Position numbers and translations under genes: made by a program
Source: Candidatus Goldiibacteriota bacterium
GTDB taxonomy: Bacteria; Oederibacteriota; PGYV01; DSYL01
Direction of reading: 5' to 3'
DNA length: 35,834 bases
NCBI GenBank assembly: GCA_018000835.1
Contig: JAGNJD010000027.1
Location: 1 to 35,834, forward strand
Notes under the pieces: model-generated
Database searches by the model: none
What the model saw: the letters and a program-made list of their open reading frames with translations, nothing else
What the model was told of the DNA's origin: nothing
Shown here: piece after piece, positions 1-7,857 of the stretch
Layout of the letters: every line of letters begins with the position of its first letter
Position numbering within the stretch: the stretch's first letter is position 1

Positions 1-331
1 CTAATCGATTTAATTCCCTTTTCAAGTTTCTTGTTTTCCCCAATTCCACCCCTATTTTATCCCTTATCTTTCCAATACCGCTGCTATGAAGCCCGTTTAG
101 CCGTCTTGCTATTTCCGGGTTTCTTATTCCTGCATCTTTCACCAGCAAATATATGAGCACCCTTTTTGCAGTATTCCATTTCCATTTTTTTCCGGTCAAA
201 ACTTCCACGCTGATATTATGATATACACAGACAGCATTTTGCTTGTCACGGAATATGCTCTGGCGCTCATTTCCGCGGGCCATGACATGATATGCCATAC
301 CCGGAATCGTTATCCTGAGTGAATGCCCCAT
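1..331 (-). pseudogene. REP-associated (Y1/IS200-like) transposase, internally deleted, runs off the left edge
   Basis: Read on the minus strand from ATG at 331, the frame stays open to the window edge (110 codons visible). The first 30 residues match the N-terminus of REP-associated tyrosine transposases (IPGMAYHVMARGNERQSIFR). About 20 residues later the sequence is already in the C-terminal DnaA-like helix-turn-helix region (KRVLIYLLVKDAG, then NPEIARRLNGLHSSGIGKI). In the family these parts are separated by well over 100 residues holding the HxH metal ligands and the catalytic tyrosine; none of that is present. The element therefore looks like an in-frame internal deletion that kept both ends. 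It lies just downstream of maf. It could still make a small DNA-binding protein, but it cannot be a transposase. The family call is from pattern recognition. Confidence 0.72.
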
Positions 332-463
332 CTTTGCCCCTATGATTTTTTTGCTCCTGCCATCTGATACATTCACTCAATTTATCATCTGTTTTATATT
401 TTGTTCTTATTGAAAACAATATCTTTTCTCAACTCCAATGTCCGTCCCTAAATCTTGCCCCAT
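332..463. other. Non-coding leader of the transposase remnant, probable element end
   Basis: These 132 bp separate the transposase remnant from the maf stop codon. They contain the GC-richer string AATGTCCGTCCCTA at 437-450 next to the maf stop, a plausible outer edge of the inserted element. I see no gene, good promoter or clear terminator hairpin. Confidence 0.35.
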
Positions 464-1048
464 TTATATTTCATTCCAATGCCTCATTATTTTTTTAAAC
501 TTTTCTATGGGGAAACCTACGACGTTATAATACGAGCCCTTTATCTTTTTTATGAAAGGATCTGCTCCTTCCTGAATTGCATAAGCACCTGCTTTGTCCA
601 TGATATTATTGTTGTTTACGTAATCGTTTATTTTTTTTGGCTTTAATTTCCTGAAAGTAACAAAAGACGTATCAAAAGTTACCAGCGATCTGCTCGTTTC
701 AGTGTCAATTATCGCTATTGCCGTAATGACTTTATGCGTTGAATCGCTTAATTTTTTAAGAATTTCAACTGCATTTTTTTTTGATTTTGGTTTGCCTATT
801 ATTTCCCTTCCCAGGACAACGATCGTGTCTGCTCCTACTATTAATCCACTTTTAAATTTCTGCATGGCCGACTTTGCTTTTTCAAAAGCAAGTAAAGTAG
901 CAATTTTATAAGGGTCATCCGTCTTTGTTTTTTTTATGACTTTATTTTCATTAATTCCCGGCGCAAAAATTTCAAATTCAAAGCCGAATTTTGTAAGAAT
1001 TTGCTTTCTTCTTGGCGAAGTTGATGCAAGTATCAGCCTTTTATACAT
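464..1048 (-). CDS. maf: Maf-like nucleoside triphosphate pyrophosphatase
   Basis: A 194-residue protein of normal length for the Maf/HAM1 superfamily. Maf proteins hydrolyse non-canonical or UTP/dTTP-type nucleotides to monophosphates and PPi in the cytoplasm; some affect septum formation. The N-terminal signature ASTSPRRKQIL (residues 8-18) and the central VGADTIV motif with its catalytic Asp are intact, as is the C-terminal YAIQEGADPFIKKIKGSYYNVVGFP region (given here only as a landmark) common to the family. The ATG start has an AGGA-type site about 9 nt upstream. It lies 20 bp downstream of amrS, probably in one transcript, and is followed by the transposase remnant. The subfamily (dTTP/UTP versus m7GTP type) is not certain. 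Confidence 0.93.
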   Translation of the reverse strand: MYKRLILASTSPRRKQILTKFGFEFEIFAPGINENKVIKKTKTDDPYKIATLLAFEKAKSAMQKFKSGLIVGADTIVVLGREIIGKPKSKKNAVEILKKLSDSTHKVITAIAIIDTETSRSLVTFDTSFVTFRKLKPKKINDYVNNNNIMDKAGAYAIQEGADPFIKKIKGSYYNVVGFPIEKFKKIMRHWNEI

Positions 1049-1068
1049 GTTTTTTCGTCCTAAATTTA

Positions 1069-2058
1069 TCAGAATTTACCGTATATCGGTTCGTTGCAAT
1101 GTCTGCAACGGTTGTCTTTTATTCCTTCAACCTTTATTTCATACCCATTTCTGTATATCAACGTTTTCCCACATTTTGGGCATAACGTATCCGACCATCC
1201 GGTTTGCGGATCTGTATTTCCCATATAAACGTATTTTATTTTATTTTTTGCCGTTTCACAGGCGGTCACCAGAGTTTCAACCGGGGTGGGGTCTATGTCC
1301 ATTTTATATTGCGGAAAATATCTTGAGAAATGAAGCGGCATGTCAGGAGAGATTGAAGCAAGCCAGTCGGTTATTTCGTTTATCTCATCAATCCTGTCGT
1401 TTAACGTGGGTATTATAAGATTTGTAATTTCAACGTGAATGCCTGCATTATAAGACGTCTGAATCGTTTTCATGACCGGGGCAATCTGGCCGTCACATAT
1501 CTCCCTGTAAAAACTTTCGTTTGAACCTTTTAAGTCAACGTTCATTGCATCAACAAGCGGCAGTAATTCCTTTAATGGTTCTTCATTTACGAAGCCGTTC
1601 GTAACAAGAACGTTTTTCAGGCCTTTTTCTTTTGCTATTTTTGCAGTATCATACATAAATTCATACCAGATAAAAGGTTCGTTATACGTATATGCAATGC
1701 CAATGGATTTGTTATCCAGTGCTATTTCAACGATGTCTTCCGGCATAAATTTTTCTGTTTCAACCTGCTGCTGGGAAATGTGCCAGTTCTGACAGAAAGT
1801 GCATTTAAAATTGCACCCGTAAGAGCCTATTGAAAATATCATGCTGCCGGGATAAAAATGATAAAGTGGTTTTTTTTCAATCGGGTCCATGGCATACGAC
1901 GTAACTTCACCATAAATTTTGGTGTAAAGCACACCGTCTTTGTTTATGCGAGTCAGGCATCTTCCGGTTTTGTTATTTGCCAGGAAACACCTTTGCGGAC
2001 ATAAAAGGCATCGCGTTTTTCCAACGGGTTCTTTTTTATAAAATCTTGCTTCCTTCAT
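1069..2058 (-). CDS. amrS: AmmeMemoRadiSam-system radical SAM protein
   Basis: Radical SAM enzyme of the AmrS family, usually found with a Memo-like and an AMMECR1-like protein; the reaction is not established. The [4Fe-4S] cluster motif CNFKCTFC (CxxxCxxC) lies at about residues 82-89, preceded by SIGSYG. The N-terminus carries a further Cys cluster (CLLCPQRC) and the C-terminus a zinc-ribbon-like pair (CPKCG and CRHCN). I start at ATG 2058 (329 residues) because GGAG sits just upstream at 2063-2066; an in-frame ATG at 2070 would add four residues but has no ribosome-binding site and only AT-rich sequence before it. It lies 21 bp after a glycosyltransferase gene and 20 bp before maf. No AmrA or AmrB partner is in the window, so the system is either scattered or incomplete here. 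Confidence 0.9.
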   Translation of the reverse strand: MKEARFYKKEPVGKTRCLLCPQRCFLANNKTGRCLTRINKDGVLYTKIYGEVTSYAMDPIEKKPLYHFYPGSMIFSIGSYGCNFKCTFCQNWHISQQQVETEKFMPEDIVEIALDNKSIGIAYTYNEPFIWYEFMYDTAKIAKEKGLKNVLVTNGFVNEEPLKELLPLVDAMNVDLKGSNESFYREICDGQIAPVMKTIQTSYNAGIHVEITNLIIPTLNDRIDEINEITDWLASISPDMPLHFSRYFPQYKMDIDPTPVETLVTACETAKNKIKYVYMGNTDPQTGWSDTLCPKCGKTLIYRNGYEIKVEGIKDNRCRHCNEPIYGKF

Positions 2059-2062
2059 ATAA

Positions 2063-2066
2063 CTCC
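2063..2066 (-). promoter_or_regulatory. Ribosome-binding site deciding the amrS start
   Basis: GGAG on the minus strand, 4 nt before ATG 2058. It lies inside the first codons of the longer alternative frame, which supports the shorter start. Confidence 0.6.
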
Positions 2067-2079
2067 ACATTATTAATTT

Positions 2080-3141
2080 TTAATTTAAATTAAAGTAGTT
2101 CGTTATAAATTTATAAAATTTTTTTGCGTTATCTTCCCAGTCATAATTCTTACGTATAAATTTATACCCCTTTTTATGCCTTTTATCAAGACATTTTATT
2201 CTTTTTTTTATCTCGGTCGCAAAAGACGATAGTGCAGGTCCCGATGCATAAACGTAATCCTTAAACAATTTAATTTCGCCGAAATCATTGGCAACGACCG
2301 GTTTATTCATGGCAAGATATTCGCGTAATTTCATGGAAGCCCTGTATTTATTAACCGGTAGGTTCCTGTAATAAACGAGGCACAGGTCGGCAGCAGACAG
2401 ATACTTTGCCGTTGTTTTTAAATCACAACTGCCAAAAAAAACGACTTTTTCGCCAAGTCCGTAACGTTGTTTTGTAATTTTTTTATAACGGCCAAGCAAC
2501 GGACCGCCGCCAACGACGAACAGCACGTAATCTGTTTTTATTTTTGAAACTGCTGCAAGGACGTCTTCAAAATAACTTGCAACGTTCATGTTTGCCATGT
2601 AAAAAAGTATTTTTTTCCCTTCGTATCTTTCTTTTATTTTTTTATCTTCTTTCAAACGACGTCCGAAAACGGAAAGGTCAACGCATTGCTTTAATAAATA
2701 AATTTTATTCTTAAATTCCGGATGTTTTTTCTTAATTAATTTTATGAGTTCCTCATTATGAGAGGTAATCAGGTCGGCAGCAGGGATGAGCAGTCCCTGC
2801 ATGAATTCAATTACGTCTGAAATTATGCCTTTTCTGTAGCCATAGTCAAGGTCGTCAACGTCTATTATTATTTTTGCTTTTCTTGCCTTTAAAAGCAGAC
2901 ATGGCAGCACGGTATTTGGATAAGGTTTTACCACAATTGCTATTTCATAACGTTTGTTTAATATTTTGAAAAAATAATAAAAAAAAGAAAGAAAAAAATC
3001 AAACATAAACGGCATTGATTTAAAAGGCGGTTCAATAAAATCAACGTCGCTGTCCTGCTTTTTTAAATATTTATAAAGATAAAATGCCCTAAGAGTTGAA
3101 CCCGTATTTTTTGCCTGAGATGATAAAACCAGTATTTTCAT
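2080..3141 (-). CDS. Family 4-type glycosyltransferase (GT-B fold)
   Basis: A 353-residue protein beginning MKILVLSSQAKNTGSTLRA, the nucleotide-sugar glycosyltransferase start with a Gly-rich acceptor loop. The C-terminal half has the donor-domain features of GT4 enzymes: a beta strand with FYMANM, then LFVVGGGPLLGRY, VVFFGSCD, and the segment MKLREYLAMNKPVVANDFGE, where E in KLREYLA is the usual donor-binding Glu region. A hydrophobic, Phe-rich stretch (about residues 45-60) suggests association with the inner face of the membrane. It follows the GT2 gene by 2 bp, so the two are probably made together and may act on the same surface glycan or glycolipid. Sugar and acceptor are unknown. Confidence 0.82.
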   Translation of the reverse strand: MKILVLSSQAKNTGSTLRAFYLYKYLKKQDSDVDFIEPPFKSMPFMFDFFLSFFYYFFKILNKRYEIAIVVKPYPNTVLPCLLLKARKAKIIIDVDDLDYGYRKGIISDVIEFMQGLLIPAADLITSHNEELIKLIKKKHPEFKNKIYLLKQCVDLSVFGRRLKEDKKIKERYEGKKILFYMANMNVASYFEDVLAAVSKIKTDYVLFVVGGGPLLGRYKKITKQRYGLGEKVVFFGSCDLKTTAKYLSAADLCLVYYRNLPVNKYRASMKLREYLAMNKPVVANDFGEIKLFKDYVYASGPALSSFATEIKKRIKCLDKRHKKGYKFIRKNYDWEDNAKKFYKFITNYFNLN

Positions 3142-3143
3142 TT

Positions 3144-4079
3144 TTATTTTTTTATTATTTTAACCTCTGTTTTCGTATCCATGCTTTTTTTCAGAAAAAC
3201 CGACTTTATAATGCCCCAGATAAAACCCGAACCATAAGAAACGTGCAATATGAAAAAATTCAGAAAAATTATCAAAATTGCAGGAGTTATCCTGTTTTCC
3301 CTGCCTGCTTTTAATGAAAATAGGAAATTTAAAAACAAATATGCAAAAAAAGGCAGAAATTTAAATGGTATTGCAGGAGTTATCGGCATCAGGACAAGAT
3401 AAACAACAAAAAATGCCGGAACGGTATTTATCAGGTCGTTTAAATTAAATGCCTTTATCATCTGCTCTGCCCTGCCCCTGCCATAATTAAAACACTGCAT
3501 GAAAAACTGAATGTGATTTTTTCTGTTTGGTCTTTCTACGTAAACGTCCGGCGAATAAATTATTTTGTATTTTAACATCTGAACCCTGTTTAAAAATTCG
3601 TTTTCTTCGTTTGGATAAAGGTCCTCCCTGAAATATCCGCAGTTATTAAAGACTTCCCTTTTTATGAACATGTTGCATAAAATAAGTTCTTTTTCATTCG
3701 TTTCCCGCATCTTTCCTTTTTTCCTGTAGCGGGCAGAACTCATGCCGGTTGCCCATGGGGACGACAAAACTGCACCAAAAGTTTTTTGTATCAAACCGTC
3801 TTTTACCGGAGTTAAACTCGGGCCACCCACGACGCCGACGTCTTTATCTTTTGAAAATATCTCTGCTGCTTTTTTAAAACACTCTTTAAATAAAACGGAA
3901 TCGTCGTCACAAAAAAATAAGACGTCTCCCTTTGCTCTTTTAATGCCTTCGTTTCTCTGTGCAGACGGATTTCTGCCCTGCACTATAATGACCTCATCAC
4001 CGCAGTTTCCCACGTTTTTCAGAATCTGTTTTTCCCTGCTCATGTCCACGGTCGGGACTATTATTGAAATCAAATCCAC
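3144..4079 (-). CDS. Family 2 glycosyltransferase with C-terminal membrane segments
   Basis: A 311-residue GT-A fold enzyme. The N-terminus SIIVPTV, the NEGIKRAKGD segment and the metal-binding DDD in FFCDDDSV are the standard GT2 nucleotide-binding features. The acceptor region includes YPNEENEFLNRV, equivalent to the ED acceptor motif. From about residue 220 there are two to three hydrophobic segments, so the protein is probably anchored in the inner membrane. The start is GTG at 4079 with a purine-rich AGAGG just before it, overlapping the end of the HAD gene by 10 bp, so translation is probably coupled. With the next gene (GT4) it forms a glycosyltransferase pair. Substrates cannot be told from the sequence. 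Confidence 0.85.
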   Translation of the reverse strand: MDLISIIVPTVDMSREKQILKNVGNCGDEVIIVQGRNPSAQRNEGIKRAKGDVLFFCDDDSVLFKECFKKAAEIFSKDKDVGVVGGPSLTPVKDGLIQKTFGAVLSSPWATGMSSARYRKKGKMRETNEKELILCNMFIKREVFNNCGYFREDLYPNEENEFLNRVQMLKYKIIYSPDVYVERPNRKNHIQFFMQCFNYGRGRAEQMIKAFNLNDLINTVPAFFVVYLVLMPITPAIPFKFLPFFAYLFLNFLFSLKAGRENRITPAILIIFLNFFILHVSYGSGFIWGIIKSVFLKKSMDTKTEVKIIKK

Positions 4080-4783
4080 CCCTCTTCATTCATAAGTTTT
4101 ATTATTTCCGATAGTTTTTTTATTTTAAAAACGTTTTTGTCTGCCCTGCCTGAATACGAAAATTCGCTGTTTTTTGATTTTCTATGAAGCCATACAGGAG
4201 TAATCCCTGCTTTTATCGCGCCTTTTACGTCTGCTATAAAATTATCTCCGATATATATTGATTCCTCAGGTGTGGCTTTAAGGGCTTCCAATGCTTTTCT
4301 GAAAATCATTACGTCGGGTTTTTCGTGTCCTGCCACTTCTGAAATTATTATACCGTCAAAAAAGTCGTAAATATCGGTTCTTTTCAGTATTCCGGTAAGT
4401 TCGGAAGAAGCATTTGAAATAACCCCGAGTTTAAAACCCATCTTCCTTAAATGTTTCAGCGTCTTTTTAGTATCGTCAAAAGGTCTGTAACTGGTCCCCT
4501 TTTTAAGATGCTCCCTGAGTTTAATCATAATTTTATTATCTTTAACGTTTAATTTTTTAAAAATCTTTGAAACGTAGATTTCCCATTTTTTTGAATCCGG
4601 CACGCTGCCGCTCTCTGCAACTGGTTTCATGCTAATTGCACATTCGTTTAAAACCGATGCAAGACGTTTTTTATTTATGTTTATTCCATTTTTTTTTAAA
4701 AATCTGTCCGTTATCGTAAGCAGGGACGGATTTCTGTAAATCAGGGTCTCGCCTGCATCAAAAAATATGGTTCTCTTTTTCAT
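4070..4783 (-). CDS. HAD-family hydrolase (subfamily IA-like), altered catalytic motif
   Basis: A 237-residue HAD hydrolase. Motif I is FFDAGETL (nucleophile Asp9), motif II is VISNAS, motif III Lys is in HEKPDVMIF, and motif IV is YIGDNFIADVKGAIKAG. In most HAD phosphatases the second residue after the nucleophile is an Asp acting as general acid; here it is Gly (D-A-G-E-T). DxGGT-type variants exist, so the enzyme may have a different reaction or slow phosphatase activity. A cap domain (about residues 15-100) of C1 type fits. The ATG overlaps the stop of the upstream LOG gene as ATGA, so the two are translationally coupled. The substrate is unknown. Confidence 0.85.
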   Translation of the reverse strand: MKKRTIFFDAGETLIYRNPSLLTITDRFLKKNGININKKRLASVLNECAISMKPVAESGSVPDSKKWEIYVSKIFKKLNVKDNKIMIKLREHLKKGTSYRPFDDTKKTLKHLRKMGFKLGVISNASSELTGILKRTDIYDFFDGIIISEVAGHEKPDVMIFRKALEALKATPEESIYIGDNFIADVKGAIKAGITPVWLHRKSKNSEFSYSGRADKNVFKIKKLSEIIKLMNEEGWI

Positions 4784-5436
4784 AGCCGTTTGTGTTTTTT
4801 TAATATTATTTTTACGACGTCTTCTGGTTTGTCTGCCATGTCAAATAATTTATCGTCTCCGTGTGAAATAAACTCGTTTTTAAGCATTTTTTTTCTCATC
4901 CAGTCAATAAGTCCTTCCCAGTATTCACTGCCGTATAAAATAATGGGGAAAGGAAGAATTTTTTGCGTCTGGATTAGCGTAATTGCCTCAGAAAACTCAT
5001 CCAGGGTTCCATATCCGCCCGGGAATACCACGAATGCCGATGCATATTTTACAAACATCACTTTACGTGCAAAAAAATATCTGAATCCCATCTGGACGTT
5101 TGCATAAGGATTTGGTTTTTGTTCGTGTGGCAATTCTATGTTTAATCCTATGGATATGCCCATTGCTTCTGATGCACCTTTGTTTGCTGCCTCCATTATG
5201 CCTCCTCCGCCGCCGGTAATGATTGCATATTTTTTCTTTGCAAGCAGGTAAGCAACGTTTTCTGCCGCCGTATAATATTTTTCGTTCCTTTTTGCCCTTG
5301 CAGAACCAAATATGGTTACTGCCTTTTTTATTCTTCCAAGCGTCTCAAAACCATCCACGAATTCGGATATGATACGAAACATCCTCCATGAATCGTCTGC
5401 AATGTTTTCAAGAACGTATCTGTCCATACCTTTCAT
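4780..5436 (-). CDS. LOG-family (TIGR00730-type) Rossmann-fold protein
   Basis: Member of the LOG/lysine-decarboxylase-like family, which cleaves nucleoside 5'-monophosphates (cytokinin ribotides in plants and some bacteria) to base plus ribose 5-phosphate. The signature PGGYGTLDEFSEAI contains the catalytic-type PGGxGTxxE motif; upstream are FGSARAKRNEKYY, ITGGGGGIMEAANKGA and the RKVMFVKYASAFVV strand. I start at ATG 5436 (218 residues) because a near-perfect AGGAGGT lies at 5441-5447 only 4 nt upstream; a longer frame to 5496 would overlap the AsmA-like gene and adds 20 unconserved-looking residues. In longer family members the conserved part likewise begins near the WRMFRIISEFVDGFE segment. 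Coupled to the HAD gene by ATGA. Confidence 0.88.
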   Translation of the reverse strand: MKGMDRYVLENIADDSWRMFRIISEFVDGFETLGRIKKAVTIFGSARAKRNEKYYTAAENVAYLLAKKKYAIITGGGGGIMEAANKGASEAMGISIGLNIELPHEQKPNPYANVQMGFRYFFARKVMFVKYASAFVVFPGGYGTLDEFSEAITLIQTQKILPFPIILYGSEYWEGLIDWMRKKMLKNEFISHGDDKLFDMADKPEDVVKIILKKHKRL

Positions 5437-5440
5437 AAAA

Positions 5441-5447
5441 ACCTCCT
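5441..5447 (-). promoter_or_regulatory. Strong Shine-Dalgarno deciding the LOG-family gene start
   Basis: AGGAGGT on the minus strand, 4 nt before ATG 5436. It is the best ribosome site near this gene and lies inside the longer alternative frame, so the short start is preferred. Confidence 0.75.
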
Positions 5448-5482
5448 GTATTTGTTGGTATTGCCGTTTGGCAACGCTTCCA

Positions 5483-6526
5483 TTACTTTCCTCCAAATAT
5501 CCTGAATATTCGAAATACGTTTTCTCCGGTTAAATTCCATATCAGGTCAGTTACCTGCCTCACCGGCGCCGTTATCACGCCCATCTTTATCCTGTCAACC
5601 ACGATGTTTGTAAAAGTTTTTATGTATAAATCCGGGATCTGTGAAAGTTGCGAATCGGGCATCATAAAATCAAAATTGACGTATAAATTACCGTTTGAAT
5701 CGGTAAGATATCTCCCTATCTGCTCGTAGGAAACCCCGAAAATTGCCTTAAAATCCAGGCCGGTGTCTTCCCTTATTTTCAACTTTTTTATCTGGACTGC
5801 GTTGTTTAAATATAATTTTCTCATTTCACCCGCTACCCGGACGATAAAATCCACTTCCCCGCTTTCAATCTTTAAATTATATTTTGAAAAAAGCGGCTCA
5901 AAACTTCTTGCTTTTATGTTTGTCCCGAATATGTTTACGTTGAACCTGTTTTTGTAATAAGGAAAAAAATACATTTTTACCATTATTTTGTCCTGCTTTC
6001 TTTTCTGTAAATTTCCCGACAGGTTAAGCATGAGATATTCGTCGTCTTTTTTACCTTTATTGAAATATTTACTATTCCCGTTTATGTTGTCTATGCGCAG
6101 CATTGCGAGTTGTTCCATGTCTTCGTATATTATTTTACTTCCGAAAATTTTTATCTTCTGACAAAAAGGCAGATTAAAATTCATTACTTCCTTTTTTTGC
6201 GTTTTATTGCTCGCGGGTGTATTTACGAATTTAAAAGTTCCGCCTACTATTGAAATTCCGTTTAAAAATTTATCGTAATCCTTTTTTATTATTTCACGCA
6301 AATAAACGTCCATGGTCAGAAACAGGACTTTAAAACTGCCGTATTCAAAATTGACAAACGTAATTCTGTCCGGGATTATTGAAAATATAAAAGAATATTT
6401 TATGTCTTTATCCACATTTTTTATAAAAGGAGTAAGATACACGTTTAAAATTATGGAATAACCTGCAAATAAAACGAAAACCAGCAATATTACGTCTCTT
6501 ATGGTTTTTTTCACGTCATTCACCAA
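5483..6526 (-). CDS. AsmA/DUF748-like membrane-anchored periplasmic protein
   Basis: A 347-residue protein with one hydrophobic N-terminal segment (about residues 11-30) and a large, probably periplasmic, beta-rich remainder. Strands such as LKIESGEVDFIVRVAGE and the segment YVNFDFMMPDSQLSQIP are the style of AsmA/DUF748 proteins, which in Gram-negative bacteria belong with the AsmA/TamB group involved in outer-membrane assembly or lipid transfer. The assignment is from general character, not a diagnostic motif. The proposed start is TTG at 6526, overlapping the end of the EndoQ gene by 11 bp; GTG at 6523 is an equally possible start and neither has a strong ribosome site, so translation probably depends on coupling to EndoQ. 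Confidence 0.55.
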   Translation of the reverse strand: MVNDVKKTIRDVILLVFVLFAGYSIILNVYLTPFIKNVDKDIKYSFIFSIIPDRITFVNFEYGSFKVLFLTMDVYLREIIKKDYDKFLNGISIVGGTFKFVNTPASNKTQKKEVMNFNLPFCQKIKIFGSKIIYEDMEQLAMLRIDNINGNSKYFNKGKKDDEYLMLNLSGNLQKRKQDKIMVKMYFFPYYKNRFNVNIFGTNIKARSFEPLFSKYNLKIESGEVDFIVRVAGEMRKLYLNNAVQIKKLKIREDTGLDFKAIFGVSYEQIGRYLTDSNGNLYVNFDFMMPDSQLSQIPDLYIKTFTNIVVDRIKMGVITAPVRQVTDLIWNLTGENVFRIFRIFGGK

Positions 6527-7778
6527 ACATGCTCATCTGGACGTTTTTTCTTTCCTTGTTTTCCTTTTTATTTCCAAAAATGCTTATTTTGCCGTATTCA
6601 CCGTCAAAACCAGGAACGACGTTAACTTCTTCCCTTCTCACCTTCATTATTCCATCCGTAATTTTCTGTATGGAAACGTTTTTTCGAAGCGTCTCTTCGC
6701 TTAAATCCAGAAGGATTTCAAATTCCGTACCACATTTTGACAAAAGCGTCTCATACTCATACCGGACTTTTTTTGACTGCGGTGACATGTCGAGTGCATC
6801 TGCAATTATTTCTTCCAAAGGTATCAGATGTTTCTGCGGGATTGCATCAGGAGGCACGTAATCCCATGGTCTGTCTGCAAGTTCTTCTATCCTGTGAAGA
6901 ACGCCGAGCGTTAAAGGTTTAAAACATACCGGGCATCTGTTCTTTAATGCAACTGCTTCACGCGGATGATACGATACGCCGCATAACCGGTGTCCGTCGT
7001 AATGATATTTTCCTTCCTCCGGAAAAAATTCAATCGTAAATAAAAATTTTTTCCTGTCCTTTTTCTCTATAATTTTTTTTATTTCATAATAATCCATCCC
7101 GCAGTCAAAAACGTTTGCTTCTCTTCCTATCTTTCTTGCAGAATGTGCATCTGAATTTGAAATAAGGGTAACGGCATCAAGAGCCGATATTCGCCAGTTT
7201 GCAGCAGGGTCGGAGGAAAGTCCGGTTTCAATCGCTTTTACGTATTTTGTCCATTCACCAAAACACTCCTCAAGTGAATCAAATCCGGATTTTGACCCAA
7301 AAACCGAAAACCATGGAGTCCACGCATGTGCCGGGACTATCATTGCATCCGGGCAAATGTCAAGGGTCATTTTTACAAGTTCAGTTACGGAAAATCCGAA
7401 AATAGGTCTGCCGTCCGAACAGGTGTTGCCCTTTGCAGACAATAATTTTGAAAATTTTTCAGCCATATAAATGTCCGGCATGAAAATTAAAGTATGGATT
7501 TTTCTTACCTTGTCTCCCTGCTTAAAAATATTTGATATTTCTGTGGTAAGCACCACGCGTGCCTTTGTTTGCTCTTTTCTTAATTTAAACAGTCCCGGTT
7601 CTGCCGGCTCAAGTTTGTTTTTTAACTCACCAAAATATACCGGGTGCTGGAAATCACCGCTGCCAATTATTTCTATACCCTTTTTATCAGCCCATTTCAC
7701 GATGTTCGTTATGTTCATATCGCTGCTTGTCGCACGCGAATACTTTGAATGTACGTGAAAATCAACTATAATTCTCAT
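6516..7778 (-). CDS. Endonuclease Q-like PHP-domain DNA repair nuclease
   Basis: A 420-residue PHP-family protein matching endonuclease Q, which cleaves DNA 5' of deaminated bases (hypoxanthine, uracil, xanthine) and abasic sites. PHP metal ligands are visible: DFHVHSKYS (His8, His10), GSGDFQHP, LTTEIS, PAHAWTPWFS and SNSDAHS. A zinc-site region follows with HRLCGVSYHP and RCPVCFKPL, then IEELADRPWDYVPPDA. Homologues are sometimes misnamed UvrD-like helicases. After the conserved core a Lys-rich linker ends in VQMSMFGE; QMSMF fits the QL(S/D)LF type of bacterial sliding-clamp-binding peptide, parallel to the PCNA-binding box of archaeal EndoQ. The ATG is preceded by an AGGAAGG site about 8 nt away. 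It overlaps the AsmA-like gene. Confidence 0.85.
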   Translation of the reverse strand: MRIIVDFHVHSKYSRATSSDMNITNIVKWADKKGIEIIGSGDFQHPVYFGELKNKLEPAEPGLFKLRKEQTKARVVLTTEISNIFKQGDKVRKIHTLIFMPDIYMAEKFSKLLSAKGNTCSDGRPIFGFSVTELVKMTLDICPDAMIVPAHAWTPWFSVFGSKSGFDSLEECFGEWTKYVKAIETGLSSDPAANWRISALDAVTLISNSDAHSARKIGREANVFDCGMDYYEIKKIIEKKDRKKFLFTIEFFPEEGKYHYDGHRLCGVSYHPREAVALKNRCPVCFKPLTLGVLHRIEELADRPWDYVPPDAIPQKHLIPLEEIIADALDMSPQSKKVRYEYETLLSKCGTEFEILLDLSEETLRKNVSIQKITDGIMKVRREEVNVVPGFDGEYGKISIFGNKKENKERKNVQMSMFGE

Positions 7779-7857
7779 GTTTCTGCCTTCCTGTTTTTCG
7801 TCATTTTTACGTATTAAATCATTTTATCCCGTAGGGTAAAAGAAAAAAACTTTAATT

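Noticed and set aside
1755..2070. ATG at 2070 as the amrS start
   Set aside because: No ribosome site before it, while ATG 2058 has GGAG directly upstream.
7822..7841. Hairpin TTTTATCCC/GGGTAAAA between EndoQ and tyrS as a terminator
   Set aside because: The stem has a bulge and no T-run follows on either strand.
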